Shown one piece after another: positions 1 to 8,142 of a stretch of DNA of 64,000 nucleotides. The DNA is from an uncultured Alphaproteobacteria bacterium. GTDB taxonomy: Bacteria > Pseudomonadota > Alphaproteobacteria > UBA7985. The stretch spans positions 1 through 64,000 of the forward strand of contig CAJQLX010000024.1 of NCBI GenBank assembly GCA_905479265.1, given 5' to 3'. A model generated the notes under the pieces. That model saw only the letters and a program-made list of their open reading frames with translations. It made no database searches and had not been told where the DNA came from. Position 1 is the stretch's first letter. Every line of letters begins with the position of its first letter. The position numbers and the translations under genes were made by a program.

Positions 1-1067
1 CGCTGCTGGATCGCTCGCGTTCGCGGCTGACGCAGGCTCGCATAGCGGCGTAGGCCGTCCTCGACATGGTTTGCCCGGTCCACCAATGTTGCCACCGTCC
101 AAGCGTCTTCCAGCCCTTGGCTGGCCCCTTGGGCGAACGTGGGCAACATGGGGTGCGCGGCATCACCGACCAGCGCCATTCTGCCCCTGATCCACTGGGT
201 CGATGGCGGACGATCAAACAGCGCCCACTGGCTAAGACCTTGGGAGGCTTGGATCATGCGGGTGATCGTTGGATCCCACCCGGCAAAGTCCTCCAGCGCT
301 TCGGCGATCTGTGGTGCTGTTCCGCTGACCGAACGCCACGTTTCCAGCGCTTCTGGGTTTGGGATGTCCTTTTCCACCACCCCAACAAAGTTCGCCACCT
401 GTCCCCTTGCGAGCAAATAGCTGACCGCGTGCCGCCCGGGTCCGGCCCAAACGCAAGCGGTTGGCGGCGGCGCGCTCCCGCGCAAAGCCGCAAGTGGAAC
501 CGTTGCGCGCCACGCGGTCATGCCAGTGTAGCGGGCCGGTTGCGGGCCAAAAGCTGCGCTGCGCAGGGTCGAGCGCAGGCCGTCTGCGGCAATGACCACG
601 TCCGCGCGCAACCGCTCGCCATCTTGGCAGACCACGCCCGCGCCATCCTCAAACAGCCCCTGCACCATGGTCCCCAGCCGCACGCAGCCCGGTGCGCGCT
701 GGTGCAGCGCTTGGCTGAGAATATCAATCAGGTCGGCCCGGTGAATATGCACGTAGGGCGCGCGCCAGCGGTAGTGCGAGGCGCTTTTGATCGGCAGGCG
801 AAAAATCGGAAACCCGCTGCGCCCCATCCGCATTTCCAGCGCTTCGGGCAAAAATCCGCGCTGCAGAACGGCGTCCTCCAGCCCCAAGGCGCGCATGATT
901 TTCATGCCGTTGGGCGAAAGCTGGATCCCTGCCCCGATCTCACGCAGCGCCACGGCGCGTTCGACCACCTGCACGTCCCAACCCCTGTGTTGAAACGCCA
1001 AGGCCGTCGCGAGACCGGCAATGCCGGCCCCAACGATCAGCGCGCGCGCGGGTGTTTGTGTGCTCAT
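1..1067 (-). CDS. FAD-dependent aromatic monooxygenase (salicylate / 6-hydroxynicotinate hydroxylase type), partial
   Basis: A class A flavoprotein hydroxylase that would use FAD and NAD(P)H to hydroxylate a small aromatic acid in the cytoplasm. Reading the minus strand from the ATG at 1067 gives MSTQTPARALIVGAGIAGLA, a Rossmann FAD motif (GAGIAG) at residues about 11-16. Further on come the ADGLRS region typical of this family and the GDAAHPMLP motif that contacts the FAD ribityl chain at about residue 290. About 355 codons are visible without a stop, so the C-terminus (family length 380-400) lies beyond the left edge. The neighbouring BASS-type symporter gene follows it in the upstream direction on the same strand. 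Substrate cannot be told. The long plus-strand open frame here is antisense and not a gene. Confidence 0.85.
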   Translation of the reverse strand, partial: MSTQTPARALIVGAGIAGLATALAFQHRGWDVQVVERAVALREIGAGIQLSPNGMKIMRALGLEDAVLQRGFLPEALEMRMGRSGFPIFRLPIKSASHYRWRAPYVHIHRADLIDILSQALHQRAPGCVRLGTMVQGLFEDGAGVVCQDGERLRADVVIAADGLRSTLRSAAFGPQPARYTGMTAWRATVPLAALRGSAPPPTACVWAGPGRHAVSYLLARGQVANFVGVVEKDIPNPEALETWRSVSGTAPQIAEALEDFAGWDPTITRMIQASQGLSQWALFDRPPSTQWIRGRMALVGDAAHPMLPTFAQGASQGLEDAWTVATLVDRANHVEDGLRRYASLRQPRTRAIQQ

Positions 1068-1136
1068 GGCCTCAAGGCTTAAGCCATGGCCCGCGCTATC
1101 CGCAAGGGCAACACGCCGCTGTTGCGGCTTTGAACG

Positions 1137-2012
1137 CTATTTATTGGCGATAAAGCGCCACAGAACAAAGGGCGCGGCGACGAAATACATCAGCACGCCA
1201 TAGGCTGCGGACGGCAGCGCATAAACACTGAAGTCAGGCACCGTTCCGTCACCCAGGGAGGCCCAGAGAATAGCGCCAATGGCCATGCCAAGGCCCGCGT
1301 TCTGGACCCCGGCTTCGAGCGCCACCGTGGTTGCGGGACGACCCGTTAATCCGCCCAACCGTGCGATAAACCACCCCAAAGCCAACATGATGACATTCAG
1401 CAAAATCAGCATGGGGCCCAGCACCGGCAATTGCTCGCGCAGGATATCCAGATTGGTGAAAATGATCGCCAAAACCAACACGATGAACAGCACGGTCGCG
1501 GCGATGCTCACGGGGCGATTGATCGCCTTCATCGCCGACGGCAGAAACTGGCGCAGGGCGACGCCGATGGCAACGGGGACGGCCGTGATCAGGAACGCTT
1601 TGAGGAACAGCTCAAACACTGGAATTGAGGCGCCGAGGTCTGCCCCCTGATAGAAACTCACCGCTGCGGGGATCAGCAGGGGCAAAGTCACCACAAAGGC
1701 GACGGAAACAACCGCCGTTAGAGTAACCGAAAGCGCCACATCACCGCGCGCGAGCCGCGTGATCATGTTGGACGTGGTGCCGCCGGGGACAAAAGACAGG
1801 ATCATCACACCCACTTTGAACGCCGGTGGCAGATCAAAAAACAGCAGCAGGATAAAGGCGACGACTGGCAAAACCAGCATCTGAGCCACAATCCCCAGAA
1901 CCACAGCCCGAGGCCGCGTCAACACCCGCCCAAAGTCCTTGAACGTCAGACCGATGCCCAAGGAAAACATGATAAACGCTAAGACCAAAGGCAGCACAAC
2001 ATTCGCCAACAT
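1137..2012 (-). CDS. Bile acid:sodium symporter (BASS) family transporter
   Basis: A 291-residue inner-membrane protein of the BASS/arsenite-carrier superfamily with about nine hydrophobic helices and few charged loops. The segment FVPGGTTSNMITRLARGD (residues about 75-92) matches the family's conserved GG.(T/S)SN signature, and a second inverted-repeat half carries ALEAGVQNAGLGMAIGA near residue 235, the matching E.G.QN signature of sodium and substrate binding. Members carry organic anions such as bile acids, pantoate or pyruvate. Lying just upstream of the aromatic monooxygenase on the same strand, it may import that enzyme's substrate; this is inference from position only. Confidence 0.85.
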   Translation of the reverse strand: MLANVVLPLVLAFIMFSLGIGLTFKDFGRVLTRPRAVVLGIVAQMLVLPVVAFILLLFFDLPPAFKVGVMILSFVPGGTTSNMITRLARGDVALSVTLTAVVSVAFVVTLPLLIPAAVSFYQGADLGASIPVFELFLKAFLITAVPVAIGVALRQFLPSAMKAINRPVSIAATVLFIVLVLAIIFTNLDILREQLPVLGPMLILLNVIMLALGWFIARLGGLTGRPATTVALEAGVQNAGLGMAIGAILWASLGDGTVPDFSVYALPSAAYGVLMYFVAAPFVLWRFIANK

Positions 2013-2063
2013 CGCGACTTACTCCAAAAAATACATATGTCTCAGCCCGTAAGCGATTTACCC

Positions 2064-2096
2064 CAAAAATGCAAACAGGGACGCCGCAGCGCCCCT
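2064..2096 (-). terminator. Probable rho-independent terminator after the repeat-protein gene
   Basis: On the minus strand, just past the stop codon at 2120, an imperfect stem pairs AGGGGCGC with GCGTCCCT around a four-base loop (2077-2096), with one mismatch. It is followed by a T-rich stretch ending in TTTTT (2064-2068). It lies 24 bases past the stop. Confidence 0.5.
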
Positions 2097-2119
2097 TTGT
2101 AAACGAGAGCCGTCGCCGA

Positions 2120-5100
2120 TCAATTAATCAGCAAATCGCCGTTGCTATCTATCGAGAGATTGAAATCCGATGTGCTTGCATCTGCTACAATCAATTTGAC
2201 GTAAACGTCAGCGGACCCGGTTGACTGCACAATTACGTCCGAACCAGATTGTTCAAAATCCAAATCATCCACGTTGTCCAGCTTCTTAAAGATCATTTCA
2301 TCTTCTGCCGCTGTTCCACCTTCACCCGCATCAAAGTTCTGAATTATTACTACACCGTTATTCGGTGCTACAGAGTTATTAAAGATGATAACGTCCTTTG
2401 ACGTGTCACTTCCCAGGTCAAAAGTGACCTCACCGTTACCATGGGCAAGTTTGTTATTGGTTTCAATTTCATCGGTGCCTGTTCCGCCCGTATAGGTGAT
2501 TGAACCACCATCACCAGCAGCCTCGTTACCTAGGTATAGTTTATTGTACCCATTGCCTGCATTGATTGTAACTTCGCCTTTGTCTTTAGCCACGAATTGA
2601 AGGAACCGAAGTTCATCAGAGCCATCACCGCCCGTGTACGAAATTTTACCCCCACTGGAAGCGGCCTCATAACGGGTTTTAAAATAATTCTCACCGTCGC
2701 CTAAATCAATCGTCACTTCGTTCCCAGCACCAGCACCGAGGTTGTCGAGCGTTAGATCAACGTCATCGTCCGCAACGTCACTACCCTCTATGGTATAGCT
2801 TGTTTCTTTTACGATTCCGCCGTTCGATCCTGAAATATTCAGACCGATATAGATGTCGAGTGTATCGCTCGCTGACAGCTTATTAGAACCATTTGCGTCG
2901 CCGTCATCCGTGGCCTTGACCGTTACAGTGTGTGTTTCTGCCTTTAGGGGGTCAGTCAGAGCTGCAGTACCAGCGATTGAACCGTTCGATGTAAAGCTCC
3001 AACCCGTCTGAAGCCCAGAGGCGGTTAGTGCGAGCGAGCTGTCATCAACATCATCGAAGGTAAGACCAATACTACTGCCTGGTGTCGCTTCATACCCACC
3101 AACGGCTGGAACCAAGAAAACGGCATCGTTCTCGGTTTGTGTATCTTGCAAGGCAATATCGTTGGCTTTGGTCTCCACCGTCGGAGCGTCGTTTACGCCT
3201 GTAATGGTGACGGTGATGGTCGCGGTACCTGTGGCTCCGTGCTCGTCCTGGACTTTATACGTTGCTTTGTCTTTCGCTGTTTTACCAGCCTCCAAATAGT
3301 CAAAGTCAGAAGAGGCCAACGAGTAGCTAACAGAACCATTAGTTCCGAGTGTGAAGGTCCCTTCGCTTCCTGTTGTATCAATGGGAAGGGCCGAAATAAC
3401 AGCATCGTTGTCAACGTCGGTCGAAGCCCCAATTACGTTGAAACTGATTGAGTTTGTTGCATCCTCGGTCATCGCGCCGGTTAAGTCTTTGGCCGTAGGT
3501 GCATCATTCACACCCTTGATGGTGACCTTAAGCGTGCCCGTGTCAGTGCCGCCGTTGCCGTCACTAACGGTGTAGGTCGCTGTCTCTGTTTTAGTCTCGC
3601 CTGCCTTCAAACTTTGCGCTGCAGCGGTGTCCGCAAAGGCGTATTGAATGTCACCATTCGTAGTCTGGCTAAACGCACCATAGGTCCCTGTTTTGTCGGT
3701 GAATGAAACCGTCAGGGTATCGTTATCTGCGTCACTTATGTTGCTTGGAACATTGAAGCTCGTGGCTTTTGCTGTGTCTTCTGTGAACGAGAGACTTATG
3801 TCCTTAGCTTCTGGATCTGTATTGTCGTTTAAGCCATCGATTGTGATGGTGATCGTCTTTTCCGTGGTCGCGCCGTGTTGGTCGGTGACTTTGTACTTAA
3901 TTGTTTCCGTCGTCTTCGAACCTGTATCCAGATCATCCAAACTGTCATCGTCGTCAAAAGTATAGGAAATTTTATGCTCATCCGCAGTCAAGGCAAACGT
4001 GCCGTGACTGGTGGCGGTGGAGCCCAAGGTAATCGTCAATTTATCGTTTTTATTGTCCGCCGTTACGTCCGAATCAACATCTGAAGCAGACTCCATCGCG
4101 TCAAATGTTTGACGTGATGAGCCGCTACCCTCCTTAAATGACCCCTTGAAGTCCACAGCTGACGGCTTGTCATTCACACCCTGGATCTTGGCCGTAACCT
4201 TACCCGTTGTTGCCGTCCCGCCTTGGTTATCCGTAATGCTATAAGATGCTGTTTCAGAGACAGTTTCGCTCTTAGCCAAGGCTTGCACCACTGCTAACCT
4301 GCTGTCCAAAGTGTATTGGATGTCGTTCTCAGAGGACGTTTTAGCAAAAGACCCGTACGTTGTCGTAACGTTAGTAAAAGCCTTGAGGACGAGTGTACTG
4401 CCGTCAACGTCTGTGTCGTTATTGACGGCACTAAATTTTTGGGTCGCTTGGCCAGTATTGTCTTCCACGAACGTCGCGACATCCACCACGGGGACCGGGG
4501 CGTCGTTTACGCCTGTAACCTTGACCGTCACCGTGCTGGTGTCGGTCGTATCGCCATCCGTTACTTCGTAAGTGAACCCGGTTGTGGTCGTGGCTCCCTT
4601 GCCGAGCTTGTCAAAAGCACTTCCAGGGTCAAAAGTCATCGCACCCCCGGCTGTGAGTGTGAAAGTGCCACCCTCGCTTCCCGAGTAAGTTTTAGTGCCA
4701 GAAATCTTCGTGCCGTTGTCTGAAACGTGTTTGGTGTCGTTGGCGTCCTTATCGGTAACGTTGTCCAATACGTTTAGCCCAGTAGAAATACCTTTATTTT
4801 CCGTCACGGCCAGCACAGATGAATCTGTGTAGCTTTCGTTTCCATCGCTTATCGGATCGTTTTCGCCAATAATCGTGATTGTCACGGTGCTGGACGTCGT
4901 GCTGCCTCGACCATCGGAGACGGTATAGTTAATACTAACCGTGGTCGTATCGCCTTCATCCAAATAGTCAAAATCGCTACCGGGAGCAAAAGACGCAACT
5001 CCGTTTGCCGTGATGGTGAAAGAGCCGCCACCATTCGCAGCAACAGCCTCGCCCAAGGTGCCACCGGCAACAGCGGAAATGAAGGGAACGCCGCCGTCGG

Positions 5101-6025
5101 CGTCACTGGCATTTTTCAACAAATCTGTCGAAAACGAACCATTCTCCGTCATGTCGCCGTCGTTGGGCTTCTCGCTTGGTTCATTGCCGTCCACAACTTG
5201 CTTGTTGATGCCCGTTACCGTGACGGTCAGCGTTGCCGTGTCGGTCAGGCCGTGTTCGTCCTGGATCTGGTATCGCGCTGTGTCTGTGCCGGTTTCACCT
5301 TCGGCCAAATTGGTCGCGTTGATATCGTCGAGGAAGTGATACTCGATGTCGGTCCCTGCCGCATTCATCGTGAAGCGACCAAAAGTGCCCGTTACGTCTG
5401 CAAACGGCAGCAGAGAAATGGTGTCGTTGTTTTCGTCGTAGTCGTCACCCAACACATTGAAGGAAAGCGTCTCTTCATTGTCGCCTTGGTTATCGCCCTC
5501 TGTGAACGCCAAAGCGTCATCAACAGCCACGGGTGGATCGTTGCGGCCCAAGAGCCACCAGATGCCGCCACCAGCCATCACACCGGCCGGATGACCCCAA
5601 AGGACGTTCCAGACAGCATGCACCGGGAAGGCCTGGATGAAAATGTTTTCCGGCCACAGGAAGAGCTCATCGCCGTCGAAGCAAAACTCACCAACCTCAA
5701 AAACGCCGCGCCAGCCATCGTCAAACAGAACCTTGAGCGCGCCGGTTTCTTCATCGATTTCCCACTCGACTGCATTCACAGCATGGTAGAGGACGCGACC
5801 AAACTCCGGCAATTCGCGGAAGTAGTCGCGGTCAAGCGTTACTGCCTCTGCCTCTGGCGTGAACAGAAGGTTCGCCATCGCGACAGGCACCAAGGCGCTG
5901 GTCGCGAGCAAGGCCTTTCGTTTCAATCCGCCTTTTAAATCACGACGGATGTTTAATTCGTTATTTTCTCTTTTAAATGGCAGAGAAGCGCAGAGGCTTC
6001 CATTCGCACCCAAATTCATTGTCAT
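2120..6025 (-). CDS. Giant exported VCBS / cadherin-like tandem-repeat protein
   Basis: An acidic protein of about 1300 residues, probably surface-located or secreted. The N-terminus has a long charged region, then a signal-peptide-like stretch (KRK, then ALLATSALVPVAMANLLF, ending AEA). A unique domain of about 100 residues follows, and then at least seven repeats of about 100 residues, each closing on a G-x-N-D-x-P type linker (GENDP, GVNDAP, GVNDKP, GLNDN, GVNDAP, GVNDAP). Next comes a dystroglycan/cadherin-like domain (about residues 1000-1110) and a C-terminal region with repeats such as SYTGGDGSDEL and TYTGGTGTDEI that resemble beta-roll turns but are not canonical RTX nonapeptides. I chose the ATG at 6025; an in-frame GTG at 6061 has no ribosome-binding site. 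Function, adhesion or biofilm matrix, is inferred from family. Confidence 0.8.
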   Translation of the reverse strand: MTMNLGANGSLCASLPFKRENNELNIRRDLKGGLKRKALLATSALVPVAMANLLFTPEAEAVTLDRDYFRELPEFGRVLYHAVNAVEWEIDEETGALKVLFDDGWRGVFEVGEFCFDGDELFLWPENIFIQAFPVHAVWNVLWGHPAGVMAGGGIWWLLGRNDPPVAVDDALAFTEGDNQGDNEETLSFNVLGDDYDENNDTISLLPFADVTGTFGRFTMNAAGTDIEYHFLDDINATNLAEGETGTDTARYQIQDEHGLTDTATLTVTVTGINKQVVDGNEPSEKPNDGDMTENGSFSTDLLKNASDADGGVPFISAVAGGTLGEAVAANGGGSFTITANGVASFAPGSDFDYLDEGDTTTVSINYTVSDGRGSTTSSTVTITIIGENDPISDGNESYTDSSVLAVTENKGISTGLNVLDNVTDKDANDTKHVSDNGTKISGTKTYSGSEGGTFTLTAGGAMTFDPGSAFDKLGKGATTTTGFTYEVTDGDTTDTSTVTVKVTGVNDAPVPVVDVATFVEDNTGQATQKFSAVNNDTDVDGSTLVLKAFTNVTTTYGSFAKTSSENDIQYTLDSRLAVVQALAKSETVSETASYSITDNQGGTATTGKVTAKIQGVNDKPSAVDFKGSFKEGSGSSRQTFDAMESASDVDSDVTADNKNDKLTITLGSTATSHGTFALTADEHKISYTFDDDDSLDDLDTGSKTTETIKYKVTDQHGATTEKTITITIDGLNDNTDPEAKDISLSFTEDTAKATSFNVPSNISDADNDTLTVSFTDKTGTYGAFSQTTNGDIQYAFADTAAAQSLKAGETKTETATYTVSDGNGGTDTGTLKVTIKGVNDAPTAKDLTGAMTEDATNSISFNVIGASTDVDNDAVISALPIDTTGSEGTFTLGTNGSVSYSLASSDFDYLEAGKTAKDKATYKVQDEHGATGTATITVTITGVNDAPTVETKANDIALQDTQTENDAVFLVPAVGGYEATPGSSIGLTFDDVDDSSLALTASGLQTGWSFTSNGSIAGTAALTDPLKAETHTVTVKATDDGDANGSNKLSASDTLDIYIGLNISGSNGGIVKETSYTIEGSDVADDDVDLTLDNLGAGAGNEVTIDLGDGENYFKTRYEAASSGGKISYTGGDGSDELRFLQFVAKDKGEVTINAGNGYNKLYLGNEAAGDGGSITYTGGTGTDEIETNNKLAHGNGEVTFDLGSDTSKDVIIFNNSVAPNNGVVIIQNFDAGEGGTAAEDEMIFKKLDNVDDLDFEQSGSDVIVQSTGSADVYVKLIVADASTSDFNLSIDSNGDLLIN

Positions 6026-6101
6026 ATGACCCCAAAAAAGATCAGCAGCTCTAACGGCCACTTTTTTTCGCAGCCCATTTTGGACTGCATGTTTTTGACA
6101 G

Positions 6102-6116
6102 CCGTTAACGGCCGTT
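6102..6116. promoter_or_regulatory. Two overlapping palindromes upstream of the repeat-protein gene
   Basis: CCGTTAACGG (6102-6111) and AACGGCCGTT (6107-6116) are both perfect 10-base palindromes sharing five bases. They lie about 80-90 bases upstream of the ATG at 6025 and could be an operator. A 7-base-stem hairpin (GCAGTCC/GGGCTGC, one G-U pair) follows toward the gene. The rest of 6117-6447 shows no gene. Confidence 0.3.
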
Positions 6117-6447
6117 CATTTTCGTCGCACACGGCACGTTTGGCCGCCTTATTAGTTATGCGTCATTAATAAATCTAAATTCATGTTTCGTCAAATTTAT
6201 CACTTAATCTTTGCAGACTTTAGGTTTTGTCCCGAGTGAAAGCACAACCTTCAAGGTTTAACTAACTAAATCAGTGACATAGGCATTAAACCAAAACGGG
6301 TTTTGTACGATTTATAAGTGTGCGCCGCCCGAATCGTCGGACCAAAAACCCCCTGATTGCAGCCATTCCACACTCGCGCTTTACCAGGCCGTTTCATGCC
6401 TCTTCCAGCGTCGATCTTGGGCTGTTTTGGGTTTGACTCGACAGGTC

Positions 6448-6464
6448 GTATACATGTTGTATAC
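6448..6464. promoter_or_regulatory. Probable GntR operator overlapping the operon promoter
   Basis: GTATACATGTTGTATAC is an inverted repeat of two GTATAC arms around five bases. GTATAC half-sites are typical of FadR/VanR-type (FCD) GntR regulators. A TTGACT -35-like hexamer sits just upstream (6433-6438), so the site would overlap the promoter and allow autoregulation of the GntR gene and its operon. Confidence 0.6.
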
Positions 6465-6497
6465 CCTCGCGAGACCTTAATCAGAGCCAGCGGTGCC

Positions 6498-7202
6498 GTG
6501 TCGTCAAACAAGAAACATTCCTGCTTGCGGAGCTTGCGAGAGCGGATCCTGTCCACGGAACTTGAGCCGGGAACAGATCTGGATGAAGCGAGTTTGTGTG
6601 ACGCCTATGGCATCTCCCGCACGCCGTTGCGCGAAGTGCTGCAGCGGCTGAGCGGAGATGGCTATATCGTGCTTGAAGACAATCGCGGGGCCAAAGTGGC
6701 CTCGATGGATGTTGCCGTCATGCGAACGTTCTTTCAGACCGCACCGCTGATCTACGCCAACATTTCACGGTTGGCCGCCGAGAACTGGCGCACGCAACAG
6801 CTCGACGCGCTCAAAGACACGCAGCGGGCTTTTGCCGCCGCTGCCAAGAACGGCAGTGCCAGTGAAGCCGCGCTCAGCAACCATCGCTTTCACGGTTTGA
6901 TCGGTGACATGGCCCAGAACGCGTATTTGGTGGCCAGTCTGAACCGACTGTTGATTGACCATACGCGGATGAGCCAGACCTTCTACCGTCCCACATCAGC
7001 GGCGGAAACGTCGCTGGTGCATCAGGCTATTGACCAACACGATGCCATGATCGCGGCATTCGAGAGCCGCGAGGCGTCGCTGTCGCTGGATCTCGCGCTT
7101 AAACACTGGGACTTGTCCCGCGACCAACTGGAGCGCTTCGTACGCCCCGACCCCCTGCCCGTTGACGTTTATTCACTGGAAGCCAAACGCCATGCAGTTT
7201 GA
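6498..7202 (+). CDS. GntR-family transcriptional regulator (FCD domain)
   Basis: A repressor-type regulator of about 234 residues. The winged-helix domain contains LRERILSTELEPGTDLDEASLCDAYGISRTPLREVLQRL, summarised by the key pieces ISRTPLREVL and GDGYIVLEDNRGA, which are diagnostic of the FadR/FCD subgroup. The C-terminal helical FCD domain carries the ligand/metal histidines (HRFH, and H in HQAIDQHDAM). The open frame extends upstream to 6357, but that stretch contains the GTATAC operator and promoter. The GTG at 6498 is therefore the more plausible start, giving a normal family length. The stop overlaps the start of the DapA-family gene, so it leads and probably autoregulates the operon that runs to 14002. 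Confidence 0.85.
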   Translation: MSSNKKHSCLRSLRERILSTELEPGTDLDEASLCDAYGISRTPLREVLQRLSGDGYIVLEDNRGAKVASMDVAVMRTFFQTAPLIYANISRLAAENWRTQQLDALKDTQRAFAAAAKNGSASEAALSNHRFHGLIGDMAQNAYLVASLNRLLIDHTRMSQTFYRPTSAAETSLVHQAIDQHDAMIAAFESREASLSLDLALKHWDLSRDQLERFVRPDPLPVDVYSLEAKRHAV

Positions 7203-8142
7203 AGGTATCTATACCCCTGTTGTCACCCCGTACTTTGAGGACTTCAGCCTCAACCAAGAAGGGCTGGCGAAGACCATTGACCACCTGATCAACGCCGGTG
7301 TTCACGGCTTGATTATCGCTGGGACCACGGGCGAGTATTACGCGCAATCCACCGAAGAGCGGATGGAGATGATGGGGCTTGCCAAAGACATGATCGGCGG
7401 ACGGGTGCCGATGATTGTTGGCACAGGCGCGATCCGGACAGAGGACAGCATCGCCTTTGCCAGCGCCGCCAAAGACATCGGTGCCGATGCCCTGCTGATT
7501 GCCACGCCGCCCTATGCCTATCCAACAGGCCGAGAAATCGCTTTGCATGCGCTCGCCATCGACCGCGCGGCGAACCTGCCGGCCATGCTGTATAACTATC
7601 CCGGCCGGATGAGCGTGAACATGGACGAGGAAACACTCGATCGTTTGGGCCGCAGTCCGAATTTCTGTGCGATCAAGGAAAGCTCGGGCGACCCGAACCG
7701 CTTGCACATGCTGGCCCGGGATTACCCGCATATCCAACTGAGCTGCGGGATGGATGATCAGGCGCTTGAGTTCTTTGCTTGGGGCGCACGGTCGTGGGTT
7801 TGTGCCGGATCGAACTTCGCCCCCGAAGCCCACATTGCGCTGTACCAAGCGTGCGCGATTGAGGGCGACTTTACCAAGGGCCGCGCCATTATGTCTGCGA
7901 TGATGCCGCTGATGCGGGTGCTCGAACAGGGCGGCAAGTTCATTCAGTGCATCAAGTACGGCCTGACGCTGCGCGGGATTGATGCCGGACCGCCGCGCCG
8001 ACCGCTGCAACCGCTGAACAAGGACGATAAGCGCGAACTCGCCGAAGTCATCCGCACCATGAACACGACACTTTCACAGATCACAGGCCAAGTGATTGGC
8101 CAATCGATTGGCCAAACTAAGAGCCTTGGAGACAACCCATGA
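7192..8142 (+). CDS. Dihydrodipicolinate synthase (DapA/NAL) family lyase
   Basis: A 316-residue class I aldolase-fold enzyme that forms a Schiff base with a 2-oxo acid. The signatures are present: GTTGEYYAQST (substrate carboxylate binding), YNYPGR (the catalytic Tyr) and AIKESSGD (the Schiff-base Lys). The ATG at 7192 overlaps the regulator's stop; an upstream in-frame ATG at 7162 would overlap it further and is less likely. The C-terminal tail is unusual, repeating IGQ (VIGQSIGQTK). Position in a catabolic operon with an aldehyde dehydrogenase and amine oxidoreductase argues against lysine biosynthesis. Dehydratase/deaminase roles such as in hydroxyproline or sugar-acid breakdown are the usual jobs of such paralogues. 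Substrate unknown. Confidence 0.85.
   Translation: MQFEGIYTPVVTPYFEDFSLNQEGLAKTIDHLINAGVHGLIIAGTTGEYYAQSTEERMEMMGLAKDMIGGRVPMIVGTGAIRTEDSIAFASAAKDIGADALLIATPPYAYPTGREIALHALAIDRAANLPAMLYNYPGRMSVNMDEETLDRLGRSPNFCAIKESSGDPNRLHMLARDYPHIQLSCGMDDQALEFFAWGARSWVCAGSNFAPEAHIALYQACAIEGDFTKGRAIMSAMMPLMRVLEQGGKFIQCIKYGLTLRGIDAGPPRRPLQPLNKDDKRELAEVIRTMNTTLSQITGQVIGQSIGQTKSLGDNP
8094..8115 (+). repeat. Tandem GATTGGCCAA repeat in the 3' end of the DapA-family gene
   Basis: GATTGGCCAA occurs at 8094-8103 and again at 8106-8115, with a related GGCCAA just before. Each copy contains the palindrome TTGGCCAA. It encodes the repeated IGQ tail and may reflect slippage. Confidence 0.5.

Noticed and set aside
66-1082. 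A 338-codon open frame on the plus strand
   Set aside because: It is antisense to the FAD monooxygenase, whose motifs (GAGIAG, GDAAHP) are clear on the minus strand.
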